Source of the DNA: Planctomycetota bacterium
Lineage (GTDB): Bacteria; Planctomycetota; UBA8108
Direction: 5' to 3'
Length of the DNA: 19,375 bases
Assembly: GCA_022451445.1 (NCBI GenBank)
Contig: JAKUSY010000012.1
Location: forward strand, 1 to 19,375
Shown: piece after piece, positions 1 to 7,041 of the stretch
Layout: the number at the start of each line of letters is the position of its first letter
How positions within the stretch are numbered: position 1 is the first letter of the stretch
The notes under the pieces: generated by a model
Databases searched by the model: none
What the model was told of the DNA's origin: nothing
Seen by the model: the letters and a program-made list of their open reading frames with translations, nothing else
Position numbers and translations under genes: made by a program

Positions 1-47
1 GCCAGGGTGAGGCGGCGGTTGAGGTCATCGATCCGGACACCAAATGA
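1..47 (+). CDS. C-terminal end of an upstream gene (partial)
   Basis: Reading from base 3 gives an open frame of 14 codons ending in TGA at 45-47, with the peptide QGEAAVEVIDPDTK. The acidic, soluble-looking composition fits the end of a real protein. The other two forward frames give an Arg-rich peptide or an immediate stop. Too little is present to name a family. It would lie upstream of, and in the same direction as, the DUF1549/DUF1553 gene. It could also be non-coding. Confidence 0.4.
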   Translation, partial: QGEAAVEVIDPDTK

Positions 48-67
48 TGTCGGGGGAGCTCGATTTC

Positions 68-95
68 TTGAATGAACCGCCTGCTTCGGGATAAT
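68..95 (+). promoter_or_regulatory. Candidate sigma-70-like promoter for the DUF1549/DUF1553-DUF1501 pair
   Basis: TTGAAT at 68-73 (4/6 to the -35 consensus) is followed after 16 nt by GATAAT at 90-95 (5/6 to the -10 consensus). This predicts a start near 102 and a leader of about 45 nt before the ATG at 147. A short stem (100-105 with 111-116, including one G-T pair) would form at the very 5' end. Found by eye only. Confidence 0.4.
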
Positions 96-146
96 GGCTT
101 TACCGTCCTGCGGTGAAGGGGGCGGCAATAAGGCCAAGGGCTGAAC

Positions 147-3140
147 ATGCGCGACACGAGAAGTTACCTGCTTACGCCAATCCTGTTGCTGGCGGTATCT
201 GTCCAGGCGGCCGGGGCATCGCAGGATCTTTTTAAAGAGAAGATCGCCCCGATTATTGAACGTCATTGCCTTGGTTGCCATAACGACAGCAAGCCCAAGG
301 GGAAGCTTTCGCTGGCATCGCGGGACGCGCTGCTGAAGGGGGGACGCAAGGGGGCCGCCATCGTTCCCGGTGACGCCGGCGCGAGCCTCCTGCTCGAGCG
401 GGTAGCTGCGAAGGACAAGAAGACGAGGATGCCGAAAAACCGGGAGCCCCTGACCGCCGTAGAAATCGAGGATGTAAGGAAATGGATCAAGGCGGGGGCG
501 CCGTGGCCCGATGGGATCGAGCTGGTTGAGAGAAAAGCCGCGGCGTTTGACTGGTGGTCTTTCAAGCCGCTGGAGCGGCCGCCTGTTCCGCGCCTGGAGG
601 GGGCGGAGGCGGGCTGGATACGCAACCCCGTCGATGCCTTTGTTCTCACCCGGCTGCTCTCGAAGGGCCTGAAGCCCTCGGCGCAGGCCGACCGCCTGAC
701 GCTTATCAGGAGGCTCTCTTACGACCTGCTCGGTCTTCCCCCCACTCCCGCGGAGGTTGACCGGTTCCTGGCGGACAAGTCGCCGCGGGCCTACGAGGAG
801 CTGGTCGAGCGCCTGCTCGCCTCAGAACATTACGGGGAGCGCTGGGCGCGCCACTGGCTCGATGTCGTCAAGTACGCCGACACCTGCGGCTACGACAAGG
901 ACAAGCTGCGGGCCAACGCCTGGCCCTACCGCGACTACGTGATCCGTTCGTTCAACGACGACAAGAAGTATTCCCGCTTCGTGGAGGAGCAGCTCGCCGG
1001 CGACGTTTTTTTCCCCGGCGACCCGGATGGAGTTCTCGGTCTCGGCTTTATCGCCGCGGGACCCTGGGACTTCATCGGTCACGTTGAAGTTTCCGAAGCC
1101 AAGATTGACGGCAGGGTCGCGCGCCATATCGACCGCGACGAGATGGTGAGCAATACCATCAACACGTTCACCAGCCTGACGATCCAATGCGCTCGATGTC
1201 ACGACCATAAATTCGACCCCTTCACCCAGCGGCATTATTACGGTCTCCAGGACGTTTTCGCGGCCGTGGACCGGGCCGAGCGCCCCTACGATCGGAACCC
1301 GGGAATCGCCCGGGAGCGCAAGGAGTTGAACGCCGGCCTCGCCCGTGCGCGGGCGGCCCTGAAGAAGTTCGAGGCTGAGGCCGCCGCCGCCGGCGGCGGG
1401 GAGCTGGCCGGGCTCAACAAGGCGATCGGAAAATACGCAGCCGAGCTCAAGATGGAGAAGAAGAGCCCCGCCTTCGGGTATCACAGCCAGATCAGCGCCC
1501 GGCAGGAAGAGGAGAAGTGGGTCGCGGTCGATCTCGGCAGGGAGGTGGAGCTCTCCGGCGTGACGCTGCATCCCTGCCACGATGACTACAACAACATCGG
1601 CGCGGGCTTTGGCTTCCCGGTGCGTTTCCTGGTCGAGGCGGCGGCTGACAAGGTCTTTTCCAGCCCGGTGGTCCTGGCCGATGAGACGGGCGGCGCCTAT
1701 CCCAACCCGGGCCTTGCCGCGTATTCCGCCACCGCGAAGGGCGTTAAGGCCCGCTTCGTACGGGTCCGGGCGGCGAAGCTGGCGCTGCGGAGCAAGGACT
1801 ACATCTTCGCTCTCGGCGAACTGGAGGCGTTTGACAAGGCCGGGAAGAATGTCGCCCGTGGAGTGAAGGTCATCTCGAAGGACTCGATCCAGGCGCCGGT
1901 TCGCTGGGCCCGCAGGAACCTGACCGACGGGAGCTGGCCAAGAGCGAAAAACGAGAAAGTCGCCGTGGCCCTGGCAGAGGCGAGGGAGAAGCGCAAGGAG
2001 TTGATGGCGCGGCTCAGGCCGCCCGAGTGGCTTGCCGAACAGAAACGTCTCCAGGCGGCGGAGCGGGAGCTCTCGAAGAAGCTCGATCAGTTGAAGAAGG
2101 CGGGGATGGTTTACGCGGCGGCAACGCACTTCGCGGCCCAGGGCAATTTCAAGCCCACCAAGGGCAAGCCGCGCGAGATCCACGTGCTCCATCGCGGTGA
2201 CATTCTCAAGCCGGGTGAAAAGGTCCGGTCCGGTATCCTGCCGTTTTCTCCCGAAGATGCGATCGAGCTCGAGCTTCCCGAGGACCACCCCGAGGGCGCG
2301 CGCAGGGCCGCTCTGGCGAGGTGGATTACCAGCAAGGGGAACCCTCTGACCTGGCGCTCGATCGTCAATCGAGCCTGGCTCTGGCATTTTGGCGCCGCCA
2401 TCGTCGATTCACCCAACGACTTCGGCCGCAGGGGCGAGCTTCCTTCGCACCCGGAACTCCTGGATTGGCTGGCCTGTGAATTTCGTGATGGCGACCAGTC
2501 CTTCAAGGCGCTCCATCGACTGATCGTGGCCAGCAGCGTCTACCGGCAGGCCTCGACCTGGAACAGGGAGAGCGCGGTTATAGATTCCGGCAACCGCCTG
2601 CTGTGGCGCATGAACCGTCGCCGCCTGGAGGCTGAGGAGCTTCGGGATGCCATGCTCATGGTGAGCGGGAAGCTGAAGCGCTCCATGTACGGGCCGGGCT
2701 TTTATCTTTTCAAGCTGGAGAAGACCGCTCATTCGCCGCACTACGAATACCATAAGTTCGACCCTGAAGATCCGGCCTCTCATCGCCGCTCCATCTATCG
2801 ATTCATCGTGCGGTCGCAGCCGGATCCATTCATGACCACGTTCAATTGCGCGGACTCTTCCCAGAGCACGCCCAAGCGAGACGAGTCGCTCACCGCCCTG
2901 CAGGCGCTCTCGCTGCTCAACAGCAGGTTTACCCTGGTAATGGCCGGGCATTTTGCCCGCCGGCTGGAGGCGGAGGCGGATTCCGCAGAGGGCAGAGTGC
3001 GACTGGGGGTTCGCCTGTTGATGGGCCGGGAGGCGACGAAGGCCGAGACGGCGGAGCTGGCCGCCTATGCCGGCGAGCAGGGACTTCCCAATTTGTGCCG
3101 TGTTCTTTTCAACCTGAGTGAATTCACCTATCTCGACTGA
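147..3140 (+). CDS. PSCyt1-DUF1549-DUF1553 planctomycete cytochrome-like exported protein with discoidin-like insert
   Basis: The 997-residue protein has a signal peptide (hydrophobic residues about 8-24). An N-terminal planctomycete cytochrome domain follows, with haem motif CLGCH at 41-45. DUF1549 spans about 155-373 and includes a second motif, CARCHDHKFDP, with CxxCH at 348-352. A Lys/Glu/Ala-rich helical linker covers about 385-440. An F5/8-type-C (discoidin-like) segment lies near 455-565, recognisable from 'WVAVDLG...VELSGVTLHP' and 'ARFVRVRAAK'. DUF1553 runs from about 719 to 985 (start 'WITSKGNPLTWRSIVNRAW'). This domain order is standard for the family, whose biochemical role is unsettled. 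An envelope redox or polysaccharide-related role is inferred from the haem and carbohydrate-binding-type domains. A weak Shine-Dalgarno sequence (AAGGG, 136-140) precedes the ATG. The DUF1501 gene follows after 10 nt, so the two are almost certainly co-transcribed. Confidence 0.93.
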   Translation: MRDTRSYLLTPILLLAVSVQAAGASQDLFKEKIAPIIERHCLGCHNDSKPKGKLSLASRDALLKGGRKGAAIVPGDAGASLLLERVAAKDKKTRMPKNREPLTAVEIEDVRKWIKAGAPWPDGIELVERKAAAFDWWSFKPLERPPVPRLEGAEAGWIRNPVDAFVLTRLLSKGLKPSAQADRLTLIRRLSYDLLGLPPTPAEVDRFLADKSPRAYEELVERLLASEHYGERWARHWLDVVKYADTCGYDKDKLRANAWPYRDYVIRSFNDDKKYSRFVEEQLAGDVFFPGDPDGVLGLGFIAAGPWDFIGHVEVSEAKIDGRVARHIDRDEMVSNTINTFTSLTIQCARCHDHKFDPFTQRHYYGLQDVFAAVDRAERPYDRNPGIARERKELNAGLARARAALKKFEAEAAAAGGGELAGLNKAIGKYAAELKMEKKSPAFGYHSQISARQEEEKWVAVDLGREVELSGVTLHPCHDDYNNIGAGFGFPVRFLVEAAADKVFSSPVVLADETGGAYPNPGLAAYSATAKGVKARFVRVRAAKLALRSKDYIFALGELEAFDKAGKNVARGVKVISKDSIQAPVRWARRNLTDGSWPRAKNEKVAVALAEAREKRKELMARLRPPEWLAEQKRLQAAERELSKKLDQLKKAGMVYAAATHFAAQGNFKPTKGKPREIHVLHRGDILKPGEKVRSGILPFSPEDAIELELPEDHPEGARRAALARWITSKGNPLTWRSIVNRAWLWHFGAAIVDSPNDFGRRGELPSHPELLDWLACEFRDGDQSFKALHRLIVASSVYRQASTWNRESAVIDSGNRLLWRMNRRRLEAEELRDAMLMVSGKLKRSMYGPGFYLFKLEKTAHSPHYEYHKFDPEDPASHRRSIYRFIVRSQPDPFMTTFNCADSSQSTPKRDESLTALQALSLLNSRFTLVMAGHFARRLEAEADSAEGRVRLGVRLLMGREATKAETAELAAYAGEQGLPNLCRVLFNLSEFTYLD

Positions 3141-3150
3141 GGAATCCAGG

Positions 3151-4638
3151 ATGGCGGCGGAATCAGCATTCTCACATGACAACGACGCGGGTCGACCCCT
3201 GCTCGATCGCCGGGACTTTCTCTGGAGCTCCGGTGGCGGTCTCGGGGGGATCGCCCTGGCGGCCCTGCTGGGCGAGGAGGCCGCGGCGGGCGAGAGGACC
3301 CGGGTGCGCCATCACCCACCGAAGGCCAAGCGCGTGGTCCAGCTGTTCATGTCGGGGGCCGCCAGCCATCTCGACATGTTCGATTACAAGCCCGCGCTCA
3401 TCAAGCATCATGGAAAGCCTTCGGATTTCGGAGAACACGTCGAGGCTTTCCAGAACGGTCTCGGGCCCTGGATGAAGTCACCGTTTGAGTTCAAGCGCTA
3501 CGGGCGCTGCGGAAAACATCTCAGCGAGATCGGGGCGCCGCTTGGCGAGGTTGGGGACGAGATGGCCTTTATCCACAACCTGACCGGCAAGACCGGGGTT
3601 CACAGCCAGGCGACCTATCTCCAGGCGACCGGTTTCCAGCGGCCCGGCTTCCCGGGAATGGGGTCGTGGGTAAGCTACGCCCTGGGAGCTATCAACGAGG
3701 ATCTGCCGTCCTTTGTCGTGCTGCCTGACCATCGCGGCTACGGCTCCAACGGCCCCAAGAACTGGGGCTCCGCCTTTTTGCCGGCCGACAACCAGGGAAC
3801 GGAGATCTTTCCCCAGCGTGAGAACCCGATCAATGACATCACGGCCCGCGCCGATTTCATTTCTCCCGCCGGCAATCGAGCCGGACTCGATCTGATCAAC
3901 AACCTGAACCGCCGCTACCAGGGCGTAAGGCCCGGGGACTCGAGGCTGGATGCGCGAATTCGATCCTACGAGCTGGCCGCCCGGATGCAGCTCAGCGCTC
4001 CCGAGGCGCTCGACATTTCAAAGGAGCCCGCCCAGATCCTCGAGATGTACGGATTGAACAGGGCGCGAAAGAAGTATCCCGCCGAGATCAACGTCGATGA
4101 GGAGGTCGAATATTTCGGCCGCAAATGCCTGATCGCCCGCCGGCTGCTGGAGCGGGGCGTTCGGTTCGTGCAGATCTGGTCGGGTAACGACAACAGCTTC
4201 CCCCGGCGCAATTGGGACAGCCACGAGGACATTCCCAGGGATCATCCCCCGCTCTCTCTCGGCATGGCCACGGGCGCGGTGGCGCTCATCAAGGACCTTC
4301 GCCAGCGCGGCCTGCTCGAGGACACCGTGATCCTGTGGACCACCGAGTTCGGCCGCATGCCCAGCACCCAGGGGAAAAAGGGCCGCGATCACAACCCCTA
4401 TGTTTTCAGTAACTGGCTTTGCGGGGGAGGCATCAAGGGCGGTGTGAGCTACGGACCCAGCGACCAATGGGGTTACAAGCCGCTGGACCGGGGGCGCCCG
4501 ACCAGGGACTACCATATCCATGCGACGATCCTGCATCTGCTGGGCATCGACCACGAGAAGCTCACGGTCCGCCACAACGGTATCGATCGCAGGCTGACCG
4601 ATGTCCACGGCCACGTGATCAAGGACATCCTGGCCTGA
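3151..4638 (+). CDS. DUF1501 family protein, Tat-exported, alkaline-phosphatase/sulfatase-like fold
   Basis: The 495-residue protein opens with a twin-arginine signal: Arg20-Arg21 in 'LDRRDFLW', followed by the Gly/Ala-rich hydrophobic stretch 'GGGLGGIALAALLG'. Export is therefore in a folded state. The body matches DUF1501 ('VVQLFMSGAASHLDMFDYKP', 'TTEFGRMPSTQGKKGRDHNP'). This family is related to the alkaline phosphatase/sulfatase superfamily, and the late GRDHN and HIHATILHLLGID segments suit its metal-site region. I chose ATG 3151 because GAGGA at 3139-3143 lies 7 nt upstream. An in-frame GTG at 3118 would add 11 residues but overlaps the preceding gene and lacks a clear ribosome site. 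DUF1501 genes are commonly found beside DUF1549/DUF1553 genes, which implies a shared function; the substrate is unknown. Confidence 0.92.
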   Translation: MAAESAFSHDNDAGRPLLDRRDFLWSSGGGLGGIALAALLGEEAAAGERTRVRHHPPKAKRVVQLFMSGAASHLDMFDYKPALIKHHGKPSDFGEHVEAFQNGLGPWMKSPFEFKRYGRCGKHLSEIGAPLGEVGDEMAFIHNLTGKTGVHSQATYLQATGFQRPGFPGMGSWVSYALGAINEDLPSFVVLPDHRGYGSNGPKNWGSAFLPADNQGTEIFPQRENPINDITARADFISPAGNRAGLDLINNLNRRYQGVRPGDSRLDARIRSYELAARMQLSAPEALDISKEPAQILEMYGLNRARKKYPAEINVDEEVEYFGRKCLIARRLLERGVRFVQIWSGNDNSFPRRNWDSHEDIPRDHPPLSLGMATGAVALIKDLRQRGLLEDTVILWTTEFGRMPSTQGKKGRDHNPYVFSNWLCGGGIKGGVSYGPSDQWGYKPLDRGRPTRDYHIHATILHLLGIDHEKLTVRHNGIDRRLTDVHGHVIKDILA

Positions 4639-4687
4639 AAGATCGGGACCCTGTGGGGGATTCATTTTCCCGAAAAGGCAATGTAGA

Positions 4688-4716
4688 TCCGCATCGCGCG
4701 CCTGCTGGACTATAAT
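4688..4716 (+). promoter_or_regulatory. Candidate promoter with perfect -10 (TATAAT) upstream of the prc gene
   Basis: TATAAT lies at 4711-4716, 63 nt before the ATG at 4780. At 17-nt spacing the -35 position (TCCGCA, 4688-4693) matches only 3/6, so activation or another sigma factor is possible. The predicted start is near 4723, directly before the perfect inverted repeat at 4725-4748. This suggests prc and the downstream kinase gene form a transcription unit separate from the DUF1501 gene. Confidence 0.4.
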
Positions 4717-4724
4717 ACCGCCAT

Positions 4725-4748
4725 CGCCCGGGAGTATTTCCCCGGGCG
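4725..4748 (+). other. Perfect 8-bp inverted repeat in the prc leader
   Basis: CGCCCGGG (4725-4732) and CCCGGGCG (4741-4748) are exact reverse complements around an 8-nt loop. All eight pairs are G-C. No clean T-run follows (GGTGGTTTCTG), so it is a poor intrinsic terminator for the DUF1501 gene. Its position two bases after the predicted transcription start fits a 5' mRNA-stabilising stem better. Either reading is inference. Confidence 0.5.
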
Positions 4749-4779
4749 GGTGGTTTCTGTATTCAGAAAGGTATCGTAG

Positions 4780-5523
4780 ATGATTCCTGTTTTCGATCGC
4801 GGCGCCGGACGCGCAGCGAAATCCGGACGGCTTTTTTTACCGTTGCTGGTCCTGCTTGTCAGTGTCCTGGTGGCTCCCGCCCGGGCGGAGCTGGGCATAC
4901 CGACGATACGAGACAAGGTGATCACCCAGTCTGTCGCCGACTGGCTCGAGGGGAGGCACCTTCGCCGCTGGAAGCTCGACGACAAGAGGTCCAAGCGGAT
5001 GTTCGATTCATATCTGAAGGCGCTCGATCCTCAGCGGATGTATTTCACCGCGGCCGATTTCGAGAGCTTCCGCGGCAGCCGCCTCAAGATCGATGATTTC
5101 ATCAAGTTAGGAAAACTGGATTTTGCCTTCAAGGTGGGCGAGGTGTTTCTCCGGCGGGTAGCTGAATGCGCCGAGCGGGTCAAGAAGCTTGCCGCGCAGG
5201 AGCAGGATTTTACGGTCGATGAATACTTCGAGACCAAGCGCGCCGAGTCTCCGTTCGCCAGGGGAGAGAAGGAGGTCGCTGAGCTCTGGCGCAAGAGAGT
5301 GAAGCTCCTCCTGCTGGAGAAGCTGGCCGATGGCAAGACCCTCGAGGAGGCTCGCGAGGAGGTCGTGAAGCTGTACCGGAATTTTTCGATCCGAATGCAG
5401 CGCACCGATGGAATGGAAATGCTGCAGATCTTTCTTACCGCGGCGACGAAGACCTACGATCCCCACTCGACCTATATGTCGCCGGACACGCTCGAGAATT
5501 TCCAGATCAGCATGCCCCTGTAG
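4780..5523 (+). CDS. prc: Carboxy-terminal processing protease Prc/Tsp, N-terminal part (frame stops at an amber codon)
   Basis: This is the first 247 codons of an S41 family tail-specific protease. The signal peptide (h-region 'LFLPLLVLLVSVLVAP', likely cleaved after ARA near residue 36) sends it to the periplasm. The Prc N-terminal domain follows ('YLKALDPQRMYFTAADF', then a long helical region), ending in 'DPHSTYMSPDTLENFQISM'. This corresponds to DPHTSYLSP in E. coli Prc just before the PDZ domain. The frame stops at TAG 5521-5523, but the same frame continues without a break as 'LEGIGAALQ', the conserved next segment of Prc. AGAAAGG (4765-4771) is the ribosome site. Alone, this part lacks the PDZ domain and the catalytic residues. 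Read through, codons 1-733 make a full-length enzyme, comparable with 682 residues in E. coli. Confidence 0.85.
   Translation: MIPVFDRGAGRAAKSGRLFLPLLVLLVSVLVAPARAELGIPTIRDKVITQSVADWLEGRHLRRWKLDDKRSKRMFDSYLKALDPQRMYFTAADFESFRGSRLKIDDFIKLGKLDFAFKVGEVFLRRVAECAERVKKLAAQEQDFTVDEYFETKRAESPFARGEKEVAELWRKRVKLLLLEKLADGKTLEEAREEVVKLYRNFSIRMQRTDGMEMLQIFLTAATKTYDPHSTYMSPDTLENFQISMPL
5521..5523 (+). other. In-frame amber codon interrupting prc
   Basis: TAG lies at codon 248 of 733, between 'QISMPL' and 'LEGIGAALQ'. E. coli Prc has Ser here (SLSLEGIGAVLQ as I recall it), so TCG to TAG is the simplest origin, by one C-to-A change. There is no frameshift, and both flanks stay collinear with the family. The other ten terminators visible here are TGA or TAA. 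Possible explanations are a consensus error, a recent nonsense mutation, or suppression/recoding. The sequence cannot decide between them. Confidence 0.9.
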
Positions 5524-5568
5524 CTCGAGGGCATCGGTGCCGCCCTGCAGTCGATTGATGGCTACACG

Positions 5569-6981
5569 GTGGTCAGCCAGGTCATCCCGGGAGGGGCGGC
5601 GGCTCGTGATGGCCGCCTGAAGCCGCAGGACAAGATCCTGGAGGTGGCGCAGGGGGATTCGAAGGAGTTCGTGGACCTGTTGAACATGAAGCACTCCGAG
5701 GTCGTCAAACTCATACGGGGCAATAAGGGAACGACGGACAAATTGAAGATAATGCATGCCGCCAGCGCGGCGGCGGAGGTGTTGTCCATCGTGAGAGCCA
5801 AGGTGGTGCTTTCCGATCGGGAGGCCCAGGGGGAGATCTTTGAGGTCAAGCGGGGAAAAGCGAAGGAGTCTCTCAAGGTCGGGGTTGTCGTGCTGCCGAG
5901 CTTCTATATGGATATGGCCGCCGCGTCCCGCGGCGTCAAGGACTTCAAGAGCACGACCAGGGATGTCGCCAGGATTATCGAGGGCTTCAAGGAAAAAGGC
6001 ATCGATGCGGTGGTGATTGATCTCAGGATGAACGGTGGGGGCGCCCTCTCCGAGGCGATCGGGCTCACCGGGTTGTTCATAGATACCGGTCCCGTGGTGC
6101 TCATCAAGCATCGCGATGGAAGGATCGATACCCGGCCTGACCGGGATGAGGGCGCGGCCTGGGCTGGCCCGCTGGTGGTGCTCACAAGCAAGTTCAGCGC
6201 CAGCGCCAGCGAAATTTTTGCCGGCGCCCTGCAGGATTACGGGCGGGGCGTCATAGTTGGCGACCGGAGCACTCACGGCAAGGGAACGGTGCAGCAGCTG
6301 ATGGACCTGGCCCGTGCCCGTGCAGGCGGCGAGGCCGGCAAGCTGGGCGCCCTGAAGCTCACCCTCTCACAGTTCTACCGCCCCTCGGGAAGAAGCACCC
6401 AGAACAAGGGGGTTGTGCCGGACCTCGAGCTTCCCGCGGTGTCGAGCTATATGGATGGGGAGGCGGAGCTCGACTACTCAATAGAATTCGATGTGGTGAA
6501 GGCATCGAAATACGACACCCTGGGGCTGGTCGACCCCAAGCTTCTCAAGGGGCTCGAGGAAAAATCACAGGAAAGGAGAGGAGCAGTCAAGGAGTTCGCC
6601 CGGCGAGAAGCTGACATCGCTCGGTACCTGAAAATCCGGGAGCGCAAGAAGATACCCTTGCTTAGAACTCGCTACGAGGCGGAGAAAAAGAGCCTCGAGC
6701 TGGAGGAAGACGAAGGGAAAGAGGAAGACTCCAAGGAGTCCGCCCCGCCTCCGAGGGAGAACGAGATCAAGCGGGACTTCTATCTCAACGAGGTCCTGGA
6801 GATCGCGGCGGACTATGCCCAGGCCTCCAGGCCCATAGATGCGGCCTCCTATAGACGCCTGGCAAGGGCCCGGCTTCTCCTCGGGGAGACCAGGAGCGGC
6901 CGCAGGATGATTGCCGAGGGCCTGGAAAAGTACCCGGGAAACAAGGGGCTTCTGGAGCTGAAGAAGGGCCGGGTTGAATAA
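5569..6981 (+). CDS. prc: Carboxy-terminal processing protease Prc/Tsp, PDZ, S41 catalytic and C-terminal part (after the amber codon)
   Basis: This is the continuation of prc in the same frame. Homology already resumes at 5524; GTG 5569 is only the first start-type codon after the amber and has no Shine-Dalgarno sequence, so independent translation is unlikely. The PDZ domain occupies about 5530-5810 ('LKPQDKILEVAQGD'). The S41 core follows, with 'VIDLRMNGGGALSEA' and 'FSASASEIFAGALQDYGRG'. By alignment with E. coli Ser430/Asp441/Lys455, the catalytic Ser is codon 475 (6202-6204), with Asp 486 and Lys 501 in 'HGKGTVQQ', numbering through the amber. A Lys/Glu-rich C-terminal domain resembles the Prc C-terminal region (DUF3340). 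The intact active site argues that loss of function, if real, is recent. The GHMP kinase gene follows 60 nt later and is probably co-transcribed. Confidence 0.85.
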   Translation: MVSQVIPGGAAARDGRLKPQDKILEVAQGDSKEFVDLLNMKHSEVVKLIRGNKGTTDKLKIMHAASAAAEVLSIVRAKVVLSDREAQGEIFEVKRGKAKESLKVGVVVLPSFYMDMAAASRGVKDFKSTTRDVARIIEGFKEKGIDAVVIDLRMNGGGALSEAIGLTGLFIDTGPVVLIKHRDGRIDTRPDRDEGAAWAGPLVVLTSKFSASASEIFAGALQDYGRGVIVGDRSTHGKGTVQQLMDLARARAGGEAGKLGALKLTLSQFYRPSGRSTQNKGVVPDLELPAVSSYMDGEAELDYSIEFDVVKASKYDTLGLVDPKLLKGLEEKSQERRGAVKEFARREADIARYLKIRERKKIPLLRTRYEAEKKSLELEEDEGKEEDSKESAPPPRENEIKRDFYLNEVLEIAADYAQASRPIDAASYRRLARARLLLGETRSGRRMIAEGLEKYPGNKGLLELKKGRVE

Positions 6982-7041
6982 GAGGCGACCAACGAAAGGC
7001 GGTCATCATGCCCGCTCCGGGGGAGGTGGCCCTGGAGGCCC

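Noticed and set aside
822..2387. 521-codon open frame on the minus strand
   Set aside because: It is antisense to the DUF1549/DUF1553 gene, whose domains are recognised throughout. Its composition (Leu, Arg, Gly, Val-rich without motifs) is that of a high-GC shadow.
3118..3150. GTG start for the DUF1501 gene overlapping the preceding gene
   Set aside because: ATG 3151 has GAGGA at a 7-nt spacing and gives the better Tat signal position.
4643..4673. Inverted repeat TCGGGA/TCCCGA after the DUF1501 stop as a terminator
   Set aside because: It has only 6 bp with a 19-nt loop and is followed by A-rich rather than T-rich sequence.
5521..5523. Pyrrolysine insertion at the amber codon
   Set aside because: Prc enzymes have no known pyrrolysine, the family residue is Ser, and no pyl genes are in view. 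Pyrrolysine is mostly confined to methylamine users.
5107..6276. 389-codon minus-strand frame crossing the prc amber codon
   Set aside because: It might seem to explain the interruption as a real antisense gene, but the plus strand carries full Prc homology and active-site residues on both sides, and the antisense product has no recognisable features.
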